64,000 nucleotides of DNA from Streptomyces griseomycini (GTDB lineage: Bacteria; Actinomycetota; Actinomycetes; Streptomycetales; Streptomycetaceae): assembly GCF_014203535.1 (NCBI RefSeq), contig NZ_JACHJI010000001.1:1-64000 (forward strand), read 5' to 3'. The notes under the pieces were generated by a model. The model worked only from the letters and a program-made list of their open reading frames with translations, had not been told where the DNA came from and searched no databases. Of this stretch, positions 1 through 8,239 are shown piece after piece; positions within the stretch are counted from its first letter, which is position 1; every line of letters starts with the position of its first letter. Made by a program: the position numbers and the translations under genes.

Positions 1-480
1 CCGTGAATGCTTCCCCGTGATCGGGGCGGACACATCACGAGAGCGGTGCGAGAGGAGGAATAGTCCCCTCGCACACAGCGTCCTCGCTGTGTTTTTCAAA
101 GGAACCTCGTCTCAGAGAGACGGGGTATCAACATATCTGGCGTTGACTTTTGGCACGCTGTTGAGTTCTCAAGGAACGGACGCTTCCTTCGTACTCACCC
201 TCTCGGGCTTTCCTCCGGGCGCTTCCCTTCGGTGTTTCCGACTCTATCAGATCTTTCCGACCCGATTTCCTCGGTGCTTTCCAGGTTCCCGCTTCCGCGT
301 TTCCCTTTCCGGCGCTTCCGACTCTATCAGATCCTTTCGGACCCGATTCCCCGTCGGCGGGATTTGTCGTCGGCTTTCGGCTTTCGCCTGTCGGCCTTTC
401 GACATTCACTACGTTAGCCGATTCCCCCGCTCGGTTCATAATCGAGCTCTGTGGTTCGAATTCAGACGTGCGGACACGTC
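1..480 (-). promoter_or_regulatory. 16S rRNA operon leader and promoter region (operon leaves the window to the left)
   Basis: Read on the minus strand, the sequence carries the well-known Streptomyces pre-16S leader: CCTTGAGAACTCAACAGCG followed by the GTGCCAAAAGTCAACGCC block (about 137-180), an 8-bp hairpin ACACAGCG/CGCTGTGT (73-92), and a final CATTCACGG at the window edge. That last sequence directly precedes AGAGTTTGATCCTGG in Streptomyces 16S genes, so the mature 16S 5' end lies at or within a few bases of position 1. Two imperfect direct repeats (236-253 and 316-333, 80 bp apart) both contain a TAGAGT hexamer. A TAACGT element lies near 411-417. These are candidate -10 boxes of tandem rRNA promoters. 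Promoter positions are inference; leader identity is from recognised sequence. Confidence 0.85.
236..333 (-). repeat. Twin direct repeat in rRNA leader (TAGAGT copies)
   Basis: GATCTGATAGAGTCGGAA (minus strand) occurs at 316-333 and again at 236-253. Flanking bases are also similar, so about 35 nt are imperfectly repeated with an 80-bp offset. Both copies lie between the most upstream promoter candidates and the 16S gene. Confidence 0.7.
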
Positions 481-597
481 GAATCCGAGCCCTCTGAGGG
501 CTGACCGTAGGTAGTGGGTTGGCCGCTTCCGGCTGCAGGCGATCGCCGTACCCGGTTCAAGCGGCTCGGACTACATTACGCATCCTCCAAAGTCGAG

Positions 598-1239
598 TCA
601 ACTTCGCCGGCGCCTCGGGACGTGGGCCCGGTACGGACTCACGGTCGGGTCGTCGGCGACCCAGAAGCGCCAGGGGTGGACGGCTCCGTCACCGGAGACC
701 CCGGTGCGCGGGCCGCTGCGCACCTGGTCGGAGGGCACGGGGGTGCCGGTGAGCATGCGGAGCGGGGTGTCGTCGGTGGTGCAGGCGTCCGTGCCGTTGA
801 GGGCGCGGTCGACGTCCAGGGCCGTGGCCAGGCGAGCCGGGCCTTTGGCCAGTTCCTTGTCGTTACGGGCCGAGAGTCGACGGGTGCGGGCAAGCTCCGC
901 GCCCTCGATGATCTCGCCGGCGCGCAGCAGGACCGCGCTCGCCCGGTCCTCGGGGCCGCACACCAGGTTCATGCAGAACCACATCCCGTAGGTGAAGTAG
1001 ACGTACACGTGGCCGGGCGGACCGAACATCACGTCGTTGCGGGCCGTGCGGCCGCGGTAGGCGTGCGAGCCGGGGTCGTTCGGGCCGTCGTAGGCCTCGA
1101 CCTCGGTCAGGCGGAGGGCGATCGGACCGTCCGGGGTGCTGCGCACCAGGATCCGGCCGAGGAGGTCGGGAGCGACCTCGAGGACGGGGCGGTCGAAGAA
1201 CTTCCTGGGCAGGGGCGTACGGTCGGAGGTCGCGATCAT
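598..1239 (-). CDS. DNA-3-methyladenine glycosylase (Mpg/AAG family)
   Basis: The 213-residue protein matches the monofunctional alkyladenine DNA glycosylase family, which excises 3-methyladenine and other alkylated or deaminated purines in base excision repair. The recognisable core is the segment with [20 protein letters not shown], then [20 protein letters not shown] and a [10 protein letters not shown] strand, as in human AAG and bacterial Mpg. Length is normal for bacteria. The ATG at 1239 was chosen because the family's N-terminal LPRKFF...DLLGRIL segment follows it. The open frame continues far upstream antisense to the Spo0M gene and should not be included. It is transcribed toward the rRNA leader and diverges from the Spo0M-like gene. 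Confidence 0.9.
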   Translation of the reverse strand: MIATSDRTPLPRKFFDRPVLEVAPDLLGRILVRSTPDGPIALRLTEVEAYDGPNDPGSHAYRGRTARNDVMFGPPGHVYVYFTYGMWFCMNLVCGPEDRASAVLLRAGEIIEGAELARTRRLSARNDKELAKGPARLATALDVDRALNGTDACTTDDTPLRMLTGTPVPSDQVRSGPRTGVSGDGAVHPWRFWVADDPTVSPYRAHVPRRRRS

Positions 1240-1428
1240 GCCGTCCCAGGGTACTGGAGACGGGCGGTGGTACGGGGTGGTCACCGGGCACCGCGCTTGC
1301 CGGGGCGGGAGGGCACGGAACCGGCCACGGCCGGATCGCGTTGTGAGGATCAAGGGTCCCTTCGCGCAAGTCGATGCAGGACGACGGATCAGGTGTGGCC
1401 CACGGGGGTCGCCCGGAGAGGGAGAGAC

Positions 1429-2211
1429 ATGGCGTTCAAGAAGCTGCTGGCGAGTCTGGGGGCCGGCGGGGCCTCGGTCGAGACGGTGCTGCACGAGGTC
1501 AACGTCGTGCCGGGCGGGGTCGTCCAGGGCGAGGTGCGGATCCAGGGCGGGTCCGTGAACCAGCAGATCGAGGGTCTGTCGGTCGGGCTGCAGGCCAAGG
1601 TCGAGGTGGAGAGCGGCGACCAGGAGCACAAGCAGGACATCGAGTTCACGAAGTCGTCGCTGGGCGGTGCCTTCGAGCTCCAGGCCGGTGCGGTGCACGC
1701 GGTGCAGTTCGGGCTGGAGATCCCGTGGGAGACGCCGATCACGATGATCGACGGGCAGCCGCTGCGCGGGATGAACATCGGGGTGACCACCGAGCTCGCG
1801 ATCGCGCGGGCCGTGGACTCCGGTGACCTGGACCCGATCAACGTGCATCCGCTGCCGACGCAGAAGGCCATCCTGGACGCGTTCGTCCAGCTGGGCTTCC
1901 GGTTCAAGAACGCGGACATGGAGCGCGGTCACATCCGGGGCACCCGGCAGAAGCTGCCGTTCTACCAGGAGATCGAGTTCTTCCCGCCGCAGCAGTACCG
2001 GGGGCTGAACCAGGTCGAGCTGAGCTTCGTGGCCGACGAGCAGGCGATGGACGTCGTGCTGGAGATGGACAAGAAGCCGGGTCTGTTCAGCGAGGGCAGC
2101 GACACCTTCCGGTCCTTCAAGGTGGGGCTGAACGACTACCAGGGGACCGACTGGGCGGCCTACCTCAACCAGTGGCTGTCGGAGGTCGGCAGCAAGCGCA
2201 ACTGGTTCTAG
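1429..2211 (+). CDS. Spo0M-like (SpoOM) sporulation-control protein, arrestin-like fold
   Basis: The 260-residue protein has the Spo0M family start ([21 protein letters not shown]) and the [16 protein letters not shown] strand typical of the arrestin-like N-terminal domain, with a second beta domain after about residue 140. Bacillus Spo0M influences sporulation and cell morphology; its role in Streptomyces is poorly defined. The start is the ATG at 1429 behind a GGAGAGGGAGAG ribosome binding site. The frame is open upstream to 514 but codes nothing convincing there. It is probably cytosolic, with no signal peptide or membrane segment. The downstream PEBP gene begins 41 bp after the stop and may be cotranscribed. 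Confidence 0.85.
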   Translation: MAFKKLLASLGAGGASVETVLHEVNVVPGGVVQGEVRIQGGSVNQQIEGLSVGLQAKVEVESGDQEHKQDIEFTKSSLGGAFELQAGAVHAVQFGLEIPWETPITMIDGQPLRGMNIGVTTELAIARAVDSGDLDPINVHPLPTQKAILDAFVQLGFRFKNADMERGHIRGTRQKLPFYQEIEFFPPQQYRGLNQVELSFVADEQAMDVVLEMDKKPGLFSEGSDTFRSFKVGLNDYQGTDWAAYLNQWLSEVGSKRNWF

Positions 2212-2252
2212 GCTCGGTTCCCACTGGACGTAGACGATCAGGAGGTACCGAG

Positions 2253-2792
2253 GTGACCGAGCTCAAGCGGCGGCCGCTCCCCCACGACTTCCATCCGCCC
2301 GTGCCGTCGTTCACGGTGACGAGCGAGGACGTCGAGGAGGGGGCGACGCTCAAGGACGCTCAGGTCCACGCGGCGGGCAACACCTCGCCGCAGCTGCGCT
2401 GGGAGGGCTTCCCGCCGGAGACCAAGAGCTTCGCCGTGACCTGCTACGACCCCGACGCCCCGACGGGCAGCGGGTTCTGGCACTGGGTGGTGTTCGACAT
2501 CCCGGCCTCGGTGACCGAGCTGCCGGCGGGCGCGGGCGGCGGCACGTTCGAGGGGTTGCCCGAGGGCGCGGTCCACGCGCGCAACGACTACGGCACCAAG
2601 GACTTCGGTGGCGCCGCGCCGCCGCCCGGCGACGGGCCGCACCGGTACGTGTTCACGGTGTACGCCGTGGACCAGGAGAAGCTCGGTCCGGACGCGGACG
2701 CGTCTCCCGCCGTGGTGGGCTTCAACCTGCGGTTCCACACGATCGCGCGCGCCCAGCTGATCGGTGAGTACGAGGTGCCCGCCGAGTCCTGA
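2253..2792 (+). CDS. YbhB/YbcL family (PEBP, Raf kinase inhibitor-like) protein
   Basis: The 179-residue protein belongs to the phosphatidylethanolamine-binding protein superfamily. It shows the [19 protein letters not shown] stretch near residues 70-90 and the later [13 protein letters not shown] strand; both form the anion-binding pocket in YbhB/YbcL. The biochemical function of bacterial members is uncertain. The GTG at 2253 is preceded by GGAGGT at 2241. No signal peptide is present, so it is probably cytosolic. It follows the Spo0M-like gene closely on the same strand. Confidence 0.9.
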   Translation: MTELKRRPLPHDFHPPVPSFTVTSEDVEEGATLKDAQVHAAGNTSPQLRWEGFPPETKSFAVTCYDPDAPTGSGFWHWVVFDIPASVTELPAGAGGGTFEGLPEGAVHARNDYGTKDFGGAAPPPGDGPHRYVFTVYAVDQEKLGPDADASPAVVGFNLRFHTIARAQLIGEYEVPAES

Positions 2793-2828
2793 GCGAGTCC
2801 GGCGCCTCCGAGCGTTCACGGAACGTTT

Positions 2829-2866
2829 GCCCGTCCCCGGTCTTGGAATTGATCAGGGGCGGGCAC
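2829..2866 (+). terminator. Hairpin downstream of PEBP gene
   Basis: An imperfect stem GCCCGTCCCC / GGGGCGGGC with an AT-richer loop is followed by ACTTTCG. It lies 37 bp beyond the PEBP stop codon. Confidence 0.55.
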
Positions 2867-3000
2867 TTTCGTTGTCGGGGGTCGCGGGGGTCACCTCCCG
2901 CTGGAGCAGCGGATATTGCGTTGTCCATCCCGGCGTGCCCGGCCAGAGTTGATCCCAGCCCGCCGAGGGGTGGGCCGGTGCACACGGGAGGTGGGCTGGT

Positions 3001-3507
3001 ATGCGGGACACGCTGGTGCTGAACGCGAGCTTCGAGCCGCTGTCGACGGTGACGCTCAACCGAGCCGTCGTTCTGGTGCTCCAGGACAAGGCCGTCGTCG
3101 AGCAGGCCCACCCCGAGCTGCGGATGCGGGGAGCCGCGGTCGACATACCGGCGCCCCGGGTGATCCGGCTCTGCCAGTACGTGAGGGTGCCGTTCCGAAG
3201 ACGAGCGCCGTGGTCGAGGCGGGGTGTCCTGGTGCGGGACCGGCACCGGTGCGCGTACTGCGGGCGGCGGGCGACGACCGTGGACCACGTGGTGCCGCGG
3301 TCGCAGGGGGGCCGGGACACCTGGCTGAACACGGTGGCCTCGTGCGCGGAGGACAACCACCGCAAGGCGAACCGGACTCCGGAGGAGGCGGGGATGCCCC
3401 TGCTGCGGCAGCCGTTCGAGCCGACGCCGACGGACGCGATGCTGCTCGCGCTGGGGCAGGACGACTTCGACGCGCTCCCGGAATGGCTGGCTCGGTCCGC
3501 GGCCTAG
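3001..3507 (+). CDS. HNH endonuclease family protein
   Basis: The 168-residue protein carries an HNH nuclease domain in its second half: CAYCG (about residue 84), the TTVDHVVPRSQGG motif with the catalytic His, and NTVASCAEDNHRKAN, giving two zinc-binding Cys pairs and the HNH signature. The N-terminal half (LVLNASFEPLSTVTLNRAV) is the leader seen in a widespread actinobacterial HNH group of unknown substrate. It has no restriction or phage neighbours, so it is probably a core gene rather than a defence nuclease. The start is the ATG at 3001 with GGGAGGTGG just upstream. Confidence 0.88.
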   Translation: MRDTLVLNASFEPLSTVTLNRAVVLVLQDKAVVEQAHPELRMRGAAVDIPAPRVIRLCQYVRVPFRRRAPWSRRGVLVRDRHRCAYCGRRATTVDHVVPRSQGGRDTWLNTVASCAEDNHRKANRTPEEAGMPLLRQPFEPTPTDAMLLALGQDDFDALPEWLARSAA

Positions 3508-3527
3508 CTCCGGTTCGGGTCGCACGC

Positions 3528-3562
3528 GGCGGGCCCGCTCCCCTCGGGGGAGCGGGCCCGCC
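3528..3562. terminator. Strong bidirectional terminator
   Basis: A perfect 15-bp stem (3528-3542 with 3548-3562) has a CTCGG loop. It sits between the convergent HNH and SPFH genes, so it can serve both strands. Confidence 0.85.
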
Positions 3563-3585
3563 GTCCTGCCGATGCCGACGTCCCG

Positions 3586-4542
3586 TCAGTCGATGGACGG
3601 CTTCTCGCGGCGTTCCTGGGCCGGGACACCGCCTCCGGAGCCGCCGCTGCCGCCAGAACCGCCGCCCATGGCTCCAAAGTTGCCCACGGCTCCGGAGAGG
3701 CCCTTGAGCGCGTCGCCGATCTCGCTGGGGACGATCCAGAGCTTGTTGGCGTCGCCCTCGGCGATCTTGGGGAGCATCTGGAGGTACTGGTAGGACAGCA
3801 GCTTCTGGTCCGGGTCGCCGGCGTGGATCGCCTCGAAGACCGTGCGGACGGCCTGGGCCTCGCCCTCGGCCCTGAGGGCCGCGGCCTTGGCCTCACCTTC
3901 GGCACGGAGGATCTGGGACTGCTTCTCGCCCTCGGCGCGCAGGATCTCGGACTGCCGGACGCCTTCGGCCTGGAGGATGGCGGCGCGCTTGTCGCGGTCG
4001 GCGCGCATCTGCTTCTCCATCGAGTCCTGGATGGAGGTGGGCGGTTCGATGGCCTTGAGCTCGACGCGGTTGACGCGGATGCCCCACTTGCCGGTGGCCT
4101 CGTCGAGGACGCCGCGCAGGGCCGCGTTGATCTCCTCGCGGGAGGTCAGGGTCCGCTCCAGGTCCATGCCGCCGATGATGTTGCGGAGCGTGGTGACGGT
4201 GAGCTGCTCGATCGCCTGGATGTAGCTGGCGACCTCGTAGGTGGCGGCCCGCGCGTCGGTCACCTGGTAGTAGATGACGGTGTCGATGTTGACGACCAGG
4301 TTGTCCTGGGTGATCACCGGCTGCGGCGGGAACGGGACGACCTGCTCGCGCAGGTCGATGCGGTTGCGGATGGTGTCGATGAACGGGACGACGATGTTGA
4401 GGCCCGCGTTGAGTGTCCGCGTGTAGCGACCGAAGCGCTCGACGATGGCGGCGCTGGCCTGCGGGATGACTTGGATCGTCTTGATCAGGGCGATGAAGAC
4501 CAACACCACCAGGATGATCAGGACGATGATGATCGGCTGCAT
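3586..4542 (-). CDS. SPFH/Band 7 (stomatin-prohibitin-like) membrane protein
   Basis: The 318-residue protein starts with one strong membrane helix (IIIVLIILVVLVFIALI, residues 4-21) and continues into an SPFH/stomatin domain with VERFGRYTRTLNAGLN and EQVVPFPPQPVITQDN. A charged helical region with repeated ILRAEGE units (about 195-235) forms the usual oligomerisation coiled coil. The tail is a Gly/Ser-rich linker and charged end. Family members build membrane microdomains and often work with an NfeD protein, and an NfeD gene lies just upstream on the same strand. Substrate or process in Streptomyces is unknown. Confidence 0.92.
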   Translation of the reverse strand: MQPIIIVLIILVVLVFIALIKTIQVIPQASAAIVERFGRYTRTLNAGLNIVVPFIDTIRNRIDLREQVVPFPPQPVITQDNLVVNIDTVIYYQVTDARAATYEVASYIQAIEQLTVTTLRNIIGGMDLERTLTSREEINAALRGVLDEATGKWGIRVNRVELKAIEPPTSIQDSMEKQMRADRDKRAAILQAEGVRQSEILRAEGEKQSQILRAEGEAKAAALRAEGEAQAVRTVFEAIHAGDPDQKLLSYQYLQMLPKIAEGDANKLWIVPSEIGDALKGLSGAVGNFGAMGGGSGGSGGSGGGVPAQERREKPSID

Positions 4543-4674
4543 CGTCGGTTCCCCGTACCCTTCTTCGCCTCGGCGCCTTGGGCAGATCCTATGCCTGTTG
4601 AAGATCTTGCTGGTCGAGTCTGACAGACCGTCGCGGAACTCGGGGGTGGTTCGGCTCAGTTGCGTCGCACGAGG

Positions 4675-5106
4675 TCACATGACGATGGCCGTGGCTCCCT
4701 CGATGTCCACGACGTCCACTTCCTGGCCTGCTTCGTAGGTGCGGCCGGCGTCGAGGGCGCGTGCCGACCAGACCTCGCCGGCCAGCTTGATCCGGCCGCC
4801 GGAGCCGTCGACGCGTTCCAGGACGACGGCCTGTCTGCCCTTCAGGGCGTCCACACCGGTGGCGAGTCGGGGCCGCTGTGCGCGGTGTCTGTTCGCGATG
4901 GGCCGTACGACGGCGATGAGGGCGGTCGAGACGACGGCGAAGACCACGACCTGGGCGACGGCGCCGCCGCCGAAGATCCCGGAGACCACTGCCGCGGCGA
5001 CGGCGCCCACCGCGAGCATGCCGAGTTCGGGCATCGCGGTGATCACGAGCCCGATGCCGAGCGCCGCCGCGCCGATCAGCCACCACAACCATGCGTCGAA
5101 GTCCAC
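4675..5106 (-). CDS. NfeD family membrane protein
   Basis: The 143-residue protein has two or three N-terminal membrane helices (WLWWLIGAAALGIGLVI; MLAVGAVAAAVVSGIF; VVVFAVVSTALIAVV) and a C-terminal OB-fold domain (about 82-143: ALKGRQAVVLERV...GRIKLAGEVWSARAL). This is the short NfeD architecture without the ClpP-like protease domain. The SPFH gene lies 132 bp downstream on the same strand, the usual pairing in bacteria and archaea, where the two are thought to act together in membrane organisation. Confidence 0.9.
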   Translation of the reverse strand: MDFDAWLWWLIGAAALGIGLVITAMPELGMLAVGAVAAAVVSGIFGGGAVAQVVVFAVVSTALIAVVRPIANRHRAQRPRLATGVDALKGRQAVVLERVDGSGGRIKLAGEVWSARALDAGRTYEAGQEVDVVDIEGATAIVM

Positions 5107-5200
5107 GGGGTCATGGTAGGACCGTGCGCCCGGTCGTCGACAGGGCGCCGGTCGGTTTGAAAGGCCCTTCGTGCTCGGGGTTTTGAGCGCCGGAAGGGGT

Positions 5201-5998
5201 TCAGGACATCGGGAGGCCCTGGGCGGTCCAGCGGTCGCCGACCCGTTCGACGACGAGCGGCAGGCCGAAGCAGAGGGAGAGGTTGCGGGAGGTGAGCTCG
5301 AGCTCCAGCGGACCGGCGGCGAGTACCTTGCCCTGACGGATCATCAGGACGTGGGTGAAGCCCGGGGCGATCTCCTCGACGTGGTGCGTGACCATGATCA
5401 TGGAGGGGGCGATCGGGTCGCGGGCGAGGCGGCCGAGACGGCGCACGAGGTCCTCGCGTCCGCCGAGGTCGAGGCCGGCGGCGGGCTCGTCGAGGAGCAG
5501 CAGCTCGGGGTCGGTCATCAGGGCGCGGGCGATGAGGGTGCGCTTGCGCTCCCCCTCGGAGAGGGTGCCGAACCTGCGGTCCAGGTACGCGGACATGCCG
5601 AGGCGGTCGAGGAAGGCCCGGGCGCGCTGCTCGTCGACGTCCTCGTACTCCTCCTGCCAGCCGGCGGTCATGCCGTAGGCGGCGGTGAGCACGGTCTGCA
5701 GGACCGTCTGGCGCTTGGGGAGCTTGTCGGCCATGGCGATGCCGGCCATGCCGATGCGCGGGCGCAGCTCGAAGACGTCGGTGCCGGGCGTGCCGAGGGT
5801 CTCGCCGAGGATGGTGGCGGTGCCCTTGCTCGGGTAGAGGTAGCTGGACGCGACGTTGAGGAGGGTGGTCTTGCCGGCGCCGTTGGGACCGAGGATGATC
5901 CAGCGCTCGCCCTCCTTGACCGACCAGGAGACCTGGTCCACCAGAGCTCGGCCCTCGCGAACCACGGATACGTCCTGAAGTTCCAGAACATCGCTCAT
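5201..5998 (-). CDS. ABC transporter ATP-binding protein
   Basis: The 265-residue stand-alone ATPase shows Walker A GPNGAGKTT (about residues 36-44), the LSEGERKR signature (a variant of LSGGQ), Walker B LLLLDEPAAGLD and the switch His in MVTHHVEEI. No permease gene is adjacent, so it is not a typical import operon. The HHVEEI and MSDVLELQDVSV features resemble the YlmA/ModF-type soluble ATPases found alone in actinobacteria. The ATG at 5998 was chosen because the ABC domain begins immediately; an upstream extension to 6070 is weakly supported. Confidence 0.88.
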   Translation of the reverse strand: MSDVLELQDVSVVREGRALVDQVSWSVKEGERWIILGPNGAGKTTLLNVASSYLYPSKGTATILGETLGTPGTDVFELRPRIGMAGIAMADKLPKRQTVLQTVLTAAYGMTAGWQEEYEDVDEQRARAFLDRLGMSAYLDRRFGTLSEGERKRTLIARALMTDPELLLLDEPAAGLDLGGREDLVRRLGRLARDPIAPSMIMVTHHVEEIAPGFTHVLMIRQGKVLAAGPLELELTSRNLSLCFGLPLVVERVGDRWTAQGLPMS

Positions 5999-6159
5999 GA
6001 GCGCCTTGTCTCCCCTTGCAGTGTGGCCGGTCTCGGCTGTCGCGTACGCCTGTGGGTCGGTCCGCCGCACCCGTGGGCGCAGCCCTCCATGAAATCTACG
6101 CCACCGGTCGGGCCGGGCATTCCATCGGTCCGGTTCTTGGCTCTGTCTAGGCTGGGGGC

Positions 6160-6948
6160 ATGCTCTCGGAACCGCGCTCTGGACGCCTCGCCGCTTGGGG
6201 AAATGCCCTGCTCGCCGGACTTGTCTCGCCGGATGACGCCGTGCTCGCCGTCGTCGGTGAGGACGCGGTGCACCGGGTGGAGGGACTGCCGGGTGAGTCC
6301 GCGCCCGTGGGGCTCACGCTGGCGCTGGGGCGGCTGCGGGCGCTCGGGGCGACCGGGCTGCGGGTCGCGCTGCCCGCGCCGGGGCATCCGCTGGGGCTGA
6401 GCGGGCCGCCGGAGTTCAACGCTCGGGCGCTGGAGGCCGAGGAGGCGGTGGTCTGTCACGGGGCGGCGTTCGGGCTGGTGCCGGAGGTGTACGAGGCCGG
6501 CCCCGAGGGTGATGTGCACGTGGAGGTCGTGTGGCACTGCCTGCCGGTGCGGGAGGCGCCGCCCGCCGACGTGCCCTCGCTCGGTGAGGCCGAGCGGGAG
6601 CTGGCGGAGGCGCTGAGGGAGGCGACGGAGGTGCTGACGCGGCTGGACGTGGCCGGGTCGGGGCCGGTGGCGGAGGCGGCGATCGACGCCTACCGGGCGC
6701 GGGCCGAGCACGGGCGTGAGGTGCTGGCGCCGGGGTATCCGCCGCGGGCGGTGCGGGTGCTGGAGCTGGCGCAGCGCGTGGGGGCGCTGATCGCGCTGGC
6801 CGGTGCCGGTGGGCACGGGGGTGCGGTGAGCGCCTCGGAGATGGCGGCGCGGGGCGCCGCGCTGCGGCCGGTGGAGCGGACGGCCCGGCGGGCGCAGGTG
6901 GCCGCGTACAACTCCGTTGTGGAGGAGCGGGAGCGGGGGGTGCGGTGA
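6160..6948 (+). CDS. Conserved Streptomyces protein of unknown function
   Basis: I do not recognise a domain in this 262-residue protein. It is rich in Ala, Leu, Glu and Val, soluble-looking, with no signal peptide, membrane helix or metal-binding Cys cluster. Its coding quality is good: strong third-position GC and no competing frame. The ATG at 6160 lies close to a TAGGCT hexamer at about 6147-6152, which would suit a short or absent leader. It diverges from the ABC ATPase gene and is followed by a clear terminator at 7136-7166. Confidence 0.75.
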   Translation: MLSEPRSGRLAAWGNALLAGLVSPDDAVLAVVGEDAVHRVEGLPGESAPVGLTLALGRLRALGATGLRVALPAPGHPLGLSGPPEFNARALEAEEAVVCHGAAFGLVPEVYEAGPEGDVHVEVVWHCLPVREAPPADVPSLGEAERELAEALREATEVLTRLDVAGSGPVAEAAIDAYRARAEHGREVLAPGYPPRAVRVLELAQRVGALIALAGAGGHGGAVSASEMAARGAALRPVERTARRAQVAAYNSVVEERERGVR

Positions 6949-7017
6949 CGGCCCTGGGCCGGGGCGGCCGACGGCGGTGCCGAGGCGGGGCGGGGCGCGC
7001 GGCCGGTGCCCGCGGGG

Positions 7018-7056
7018 TGCCTCCCCCGAGCCGCTTCGAGCAGGGGACCCCCGTCC
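7018..7056. repeat. Dispersed Streptomyces hairpin repeat, copy 1
   Basis: CTCCCCCGAGCCGCTTCGAG followed by CAGGGGACCCCC is a diverged copy of the dispersed Streptomyces intergenic hairpin family also present at 51612-51660. It lies in the intergenic region after the 6160-6948 gene. Confidence 0.6.
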
Positions 7057-7135
7057 GCCCGTGCCGCCCTGAGGTACCCCAGGCCCCTTGGGGGACCGAG
7101 CGAGGCGCGATCGCCCGCAGCCGGGCGGCGTGCGA

Positions 7136-7166
7136 CCGGCCTCCCGGGTGGGGGCCGGGAGGCCGG
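7136..7166. terminator. Bidirectional terminator before chpE
   Basis: A perfect 12-bp stem CCGGCCTCCCGG / CCGGGAGGCCGG with a 7-nt loop lies between the convergent 6160-6948 gene and chpE. Confidence 0.8.
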
Positions 7167-7193
7167 GGGTCTTCACCGGTTCGGTGACGGGCG

Positions 7194-7439
7194 TCAGTCG
7201 TTGACGGCCACGTTGCCGAAGGCCGGGTTCAGCAGGCCGATGACGTTCACGCTGTTGCCGGACACGTTGACCGGGATGTCGACCGGGACCTGGACGACGT
7301 TGCCGGAGACGACGCCCGGGGAGCCCACGGCCTTGCCGTCGGCGTGCGCGCCCTCGGTGGCGGAGGCCATGCCCGTGCCGGCGGCGAGCAGGCCGCCGGC
7401 CACCATCGTCACGGCCGCTGCCTTCTTCAGGTTCTTCAC
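7194..7439 (-). CDS. chpE: Short chaplin, ChpE type
   Basis: The 81-residue secreted protein has a signal peptide (VKNLKKAAAVTMVAGGLLAA...ASA) and one chaplin domain: GSPGVVSGNVVQVPVDIPVN, then SGNSVNVIGLLNPAFGN. Chaplins are amphipathic, amyloid-forming surface proteins that lower water surface tension so aerial hyphae can emerge. The mature part has no cysteine, whereas other short chaplins carry a conserved pair; this absence is known for ChpE in S. coelicolor. The GTG at 7439 was chosen because AAGGAGGG lies at the right distance; an open frame up to 7523 has no chaplin-like content. Confidence 0.95.
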   Translation of the reverse strand: MKNLKKAAAVTMVAGGLLAAGTGMASATEGAHADGKAVGSPGVVSGNVVQVPVDIPVNVSGNSVNVIGLLNPAFGNVAVND

Positions 7440-7597
7440 TTTCCAAGCCCTCCTTGCGATGGCCGCGGCAGGTGCCGCGGCACGCACTGGAGAACGGCGA
7501 CCGCCGACGAGGGATACGGCCATCCGGGGGACATTCCCACGACAGTATGAATCTCGGATAGGAGGGGAACCTTCCGCACCGTCCGAGGCGTCGAGGG

Positions 7598-8239
7598 TCA
7601 GCCGCTCAGGCCGTGGCGCACGGCCCAGAGGGCGGCCTGGGTGCGGTCCGCCAGGTCGAGTTTCATCAGGATGTTCGAGACGTGCGTCTTCACCGTCTTC
7701 TCGGACAGCACCAGGGCGCGGGCGATCTCCCGGTTGGAGCGCCCGTCCGCTATCAGGCCGAGCACCTCGCGCTCCCGTTCGGTGAGCGAGCCGGCGCGCC
7801 CCTGGCCCGCGTTGGTCTCCTCCTGGGCCAGCAGGGCACCGGCCACCTCGGCCTGGAGGAGGACGTGCCCGGCGTGCACGGAGCGGATGGCCCCGGCGAG
7901 CGCGTCGGGGTCGACGTCCTTGTACACGTACCCGGCGGCGCCCGCGCGCAGGGCCGGGACCACCGTGCGCTGCTCGGTGAAGCTGGTGACGATCAGCACG
8001 CGCGCGGAGTGGTCCAGTTCGCGGAGCCGGCGCAGCGCGTCCACGCCGTCCGTGCCCGGCATCTTGACGTCCATGAGGATGACGTCCGGCTGCAACTCCT
8101 GCGCGAGGGCCACTCCTTCGGCCCCGTCCGCGGCCTCGCCGACGACCTCGATGTCGTCCTGCACCTCGAGGAAGGTGCGCAGGCCCCGGCGTACCACCTG
8201 GTGATCGTCGACCAGCAGCACCTTGATTGTGTCAGCCAC
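7598..8239 (-). CDS. NarL/LuxR-family response regulator
   Basis: The 213-residue regulator has an N-terminal receiver domain with acidic pocket DD (residues 11-12), phosphoacceptor Asp57 in LMDVKMPG, the conserved switch Thr/Ser in VTSF and Lys in YVYKD. A C-terminal LuxR helix-turn-helix follows (about 150-210: [20 protein letters not shown]). It overlaps the upstream histidine kinase gene by 8 bp, so kinase and regulator are translationally coupled partners. Target genes are not shown by the sequence; the neighbouring chpE could be one but nothing proves it. Confidence 0.95.
   Translation of the reverse strand: MADTIKVLLVDDHQVVRRGLRTFLEVQDDIEVVGEAADGAEGVALAQELQPDVILMDVKMPGTDGVDALRRLRELDHSARVLIVTSFTEQRTVVPALRAGAAGYVYKDVDPDALAGAIRSVHAGHVLLQAEVAGALLAQEETNAGQGRAGSLTEREREVLGLIADGRSNREIARALVLSEKTVKTHVSNILMKLDLADRTQAALWAVRHGLSG

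Noticed and set aside
514..1428. N-terminal extension of the Spo0M-like gene
   Set aside because: It overlaps the minus-strand glycosylase gene; Spo0M family proteins begin at the ATG at 1429.
3001..3507. HNH nuclease as part of a restriction or phage-defence island
   Set aside because: Neighbours are core genes and no methyltransferase, helicase or mobile gene is present.
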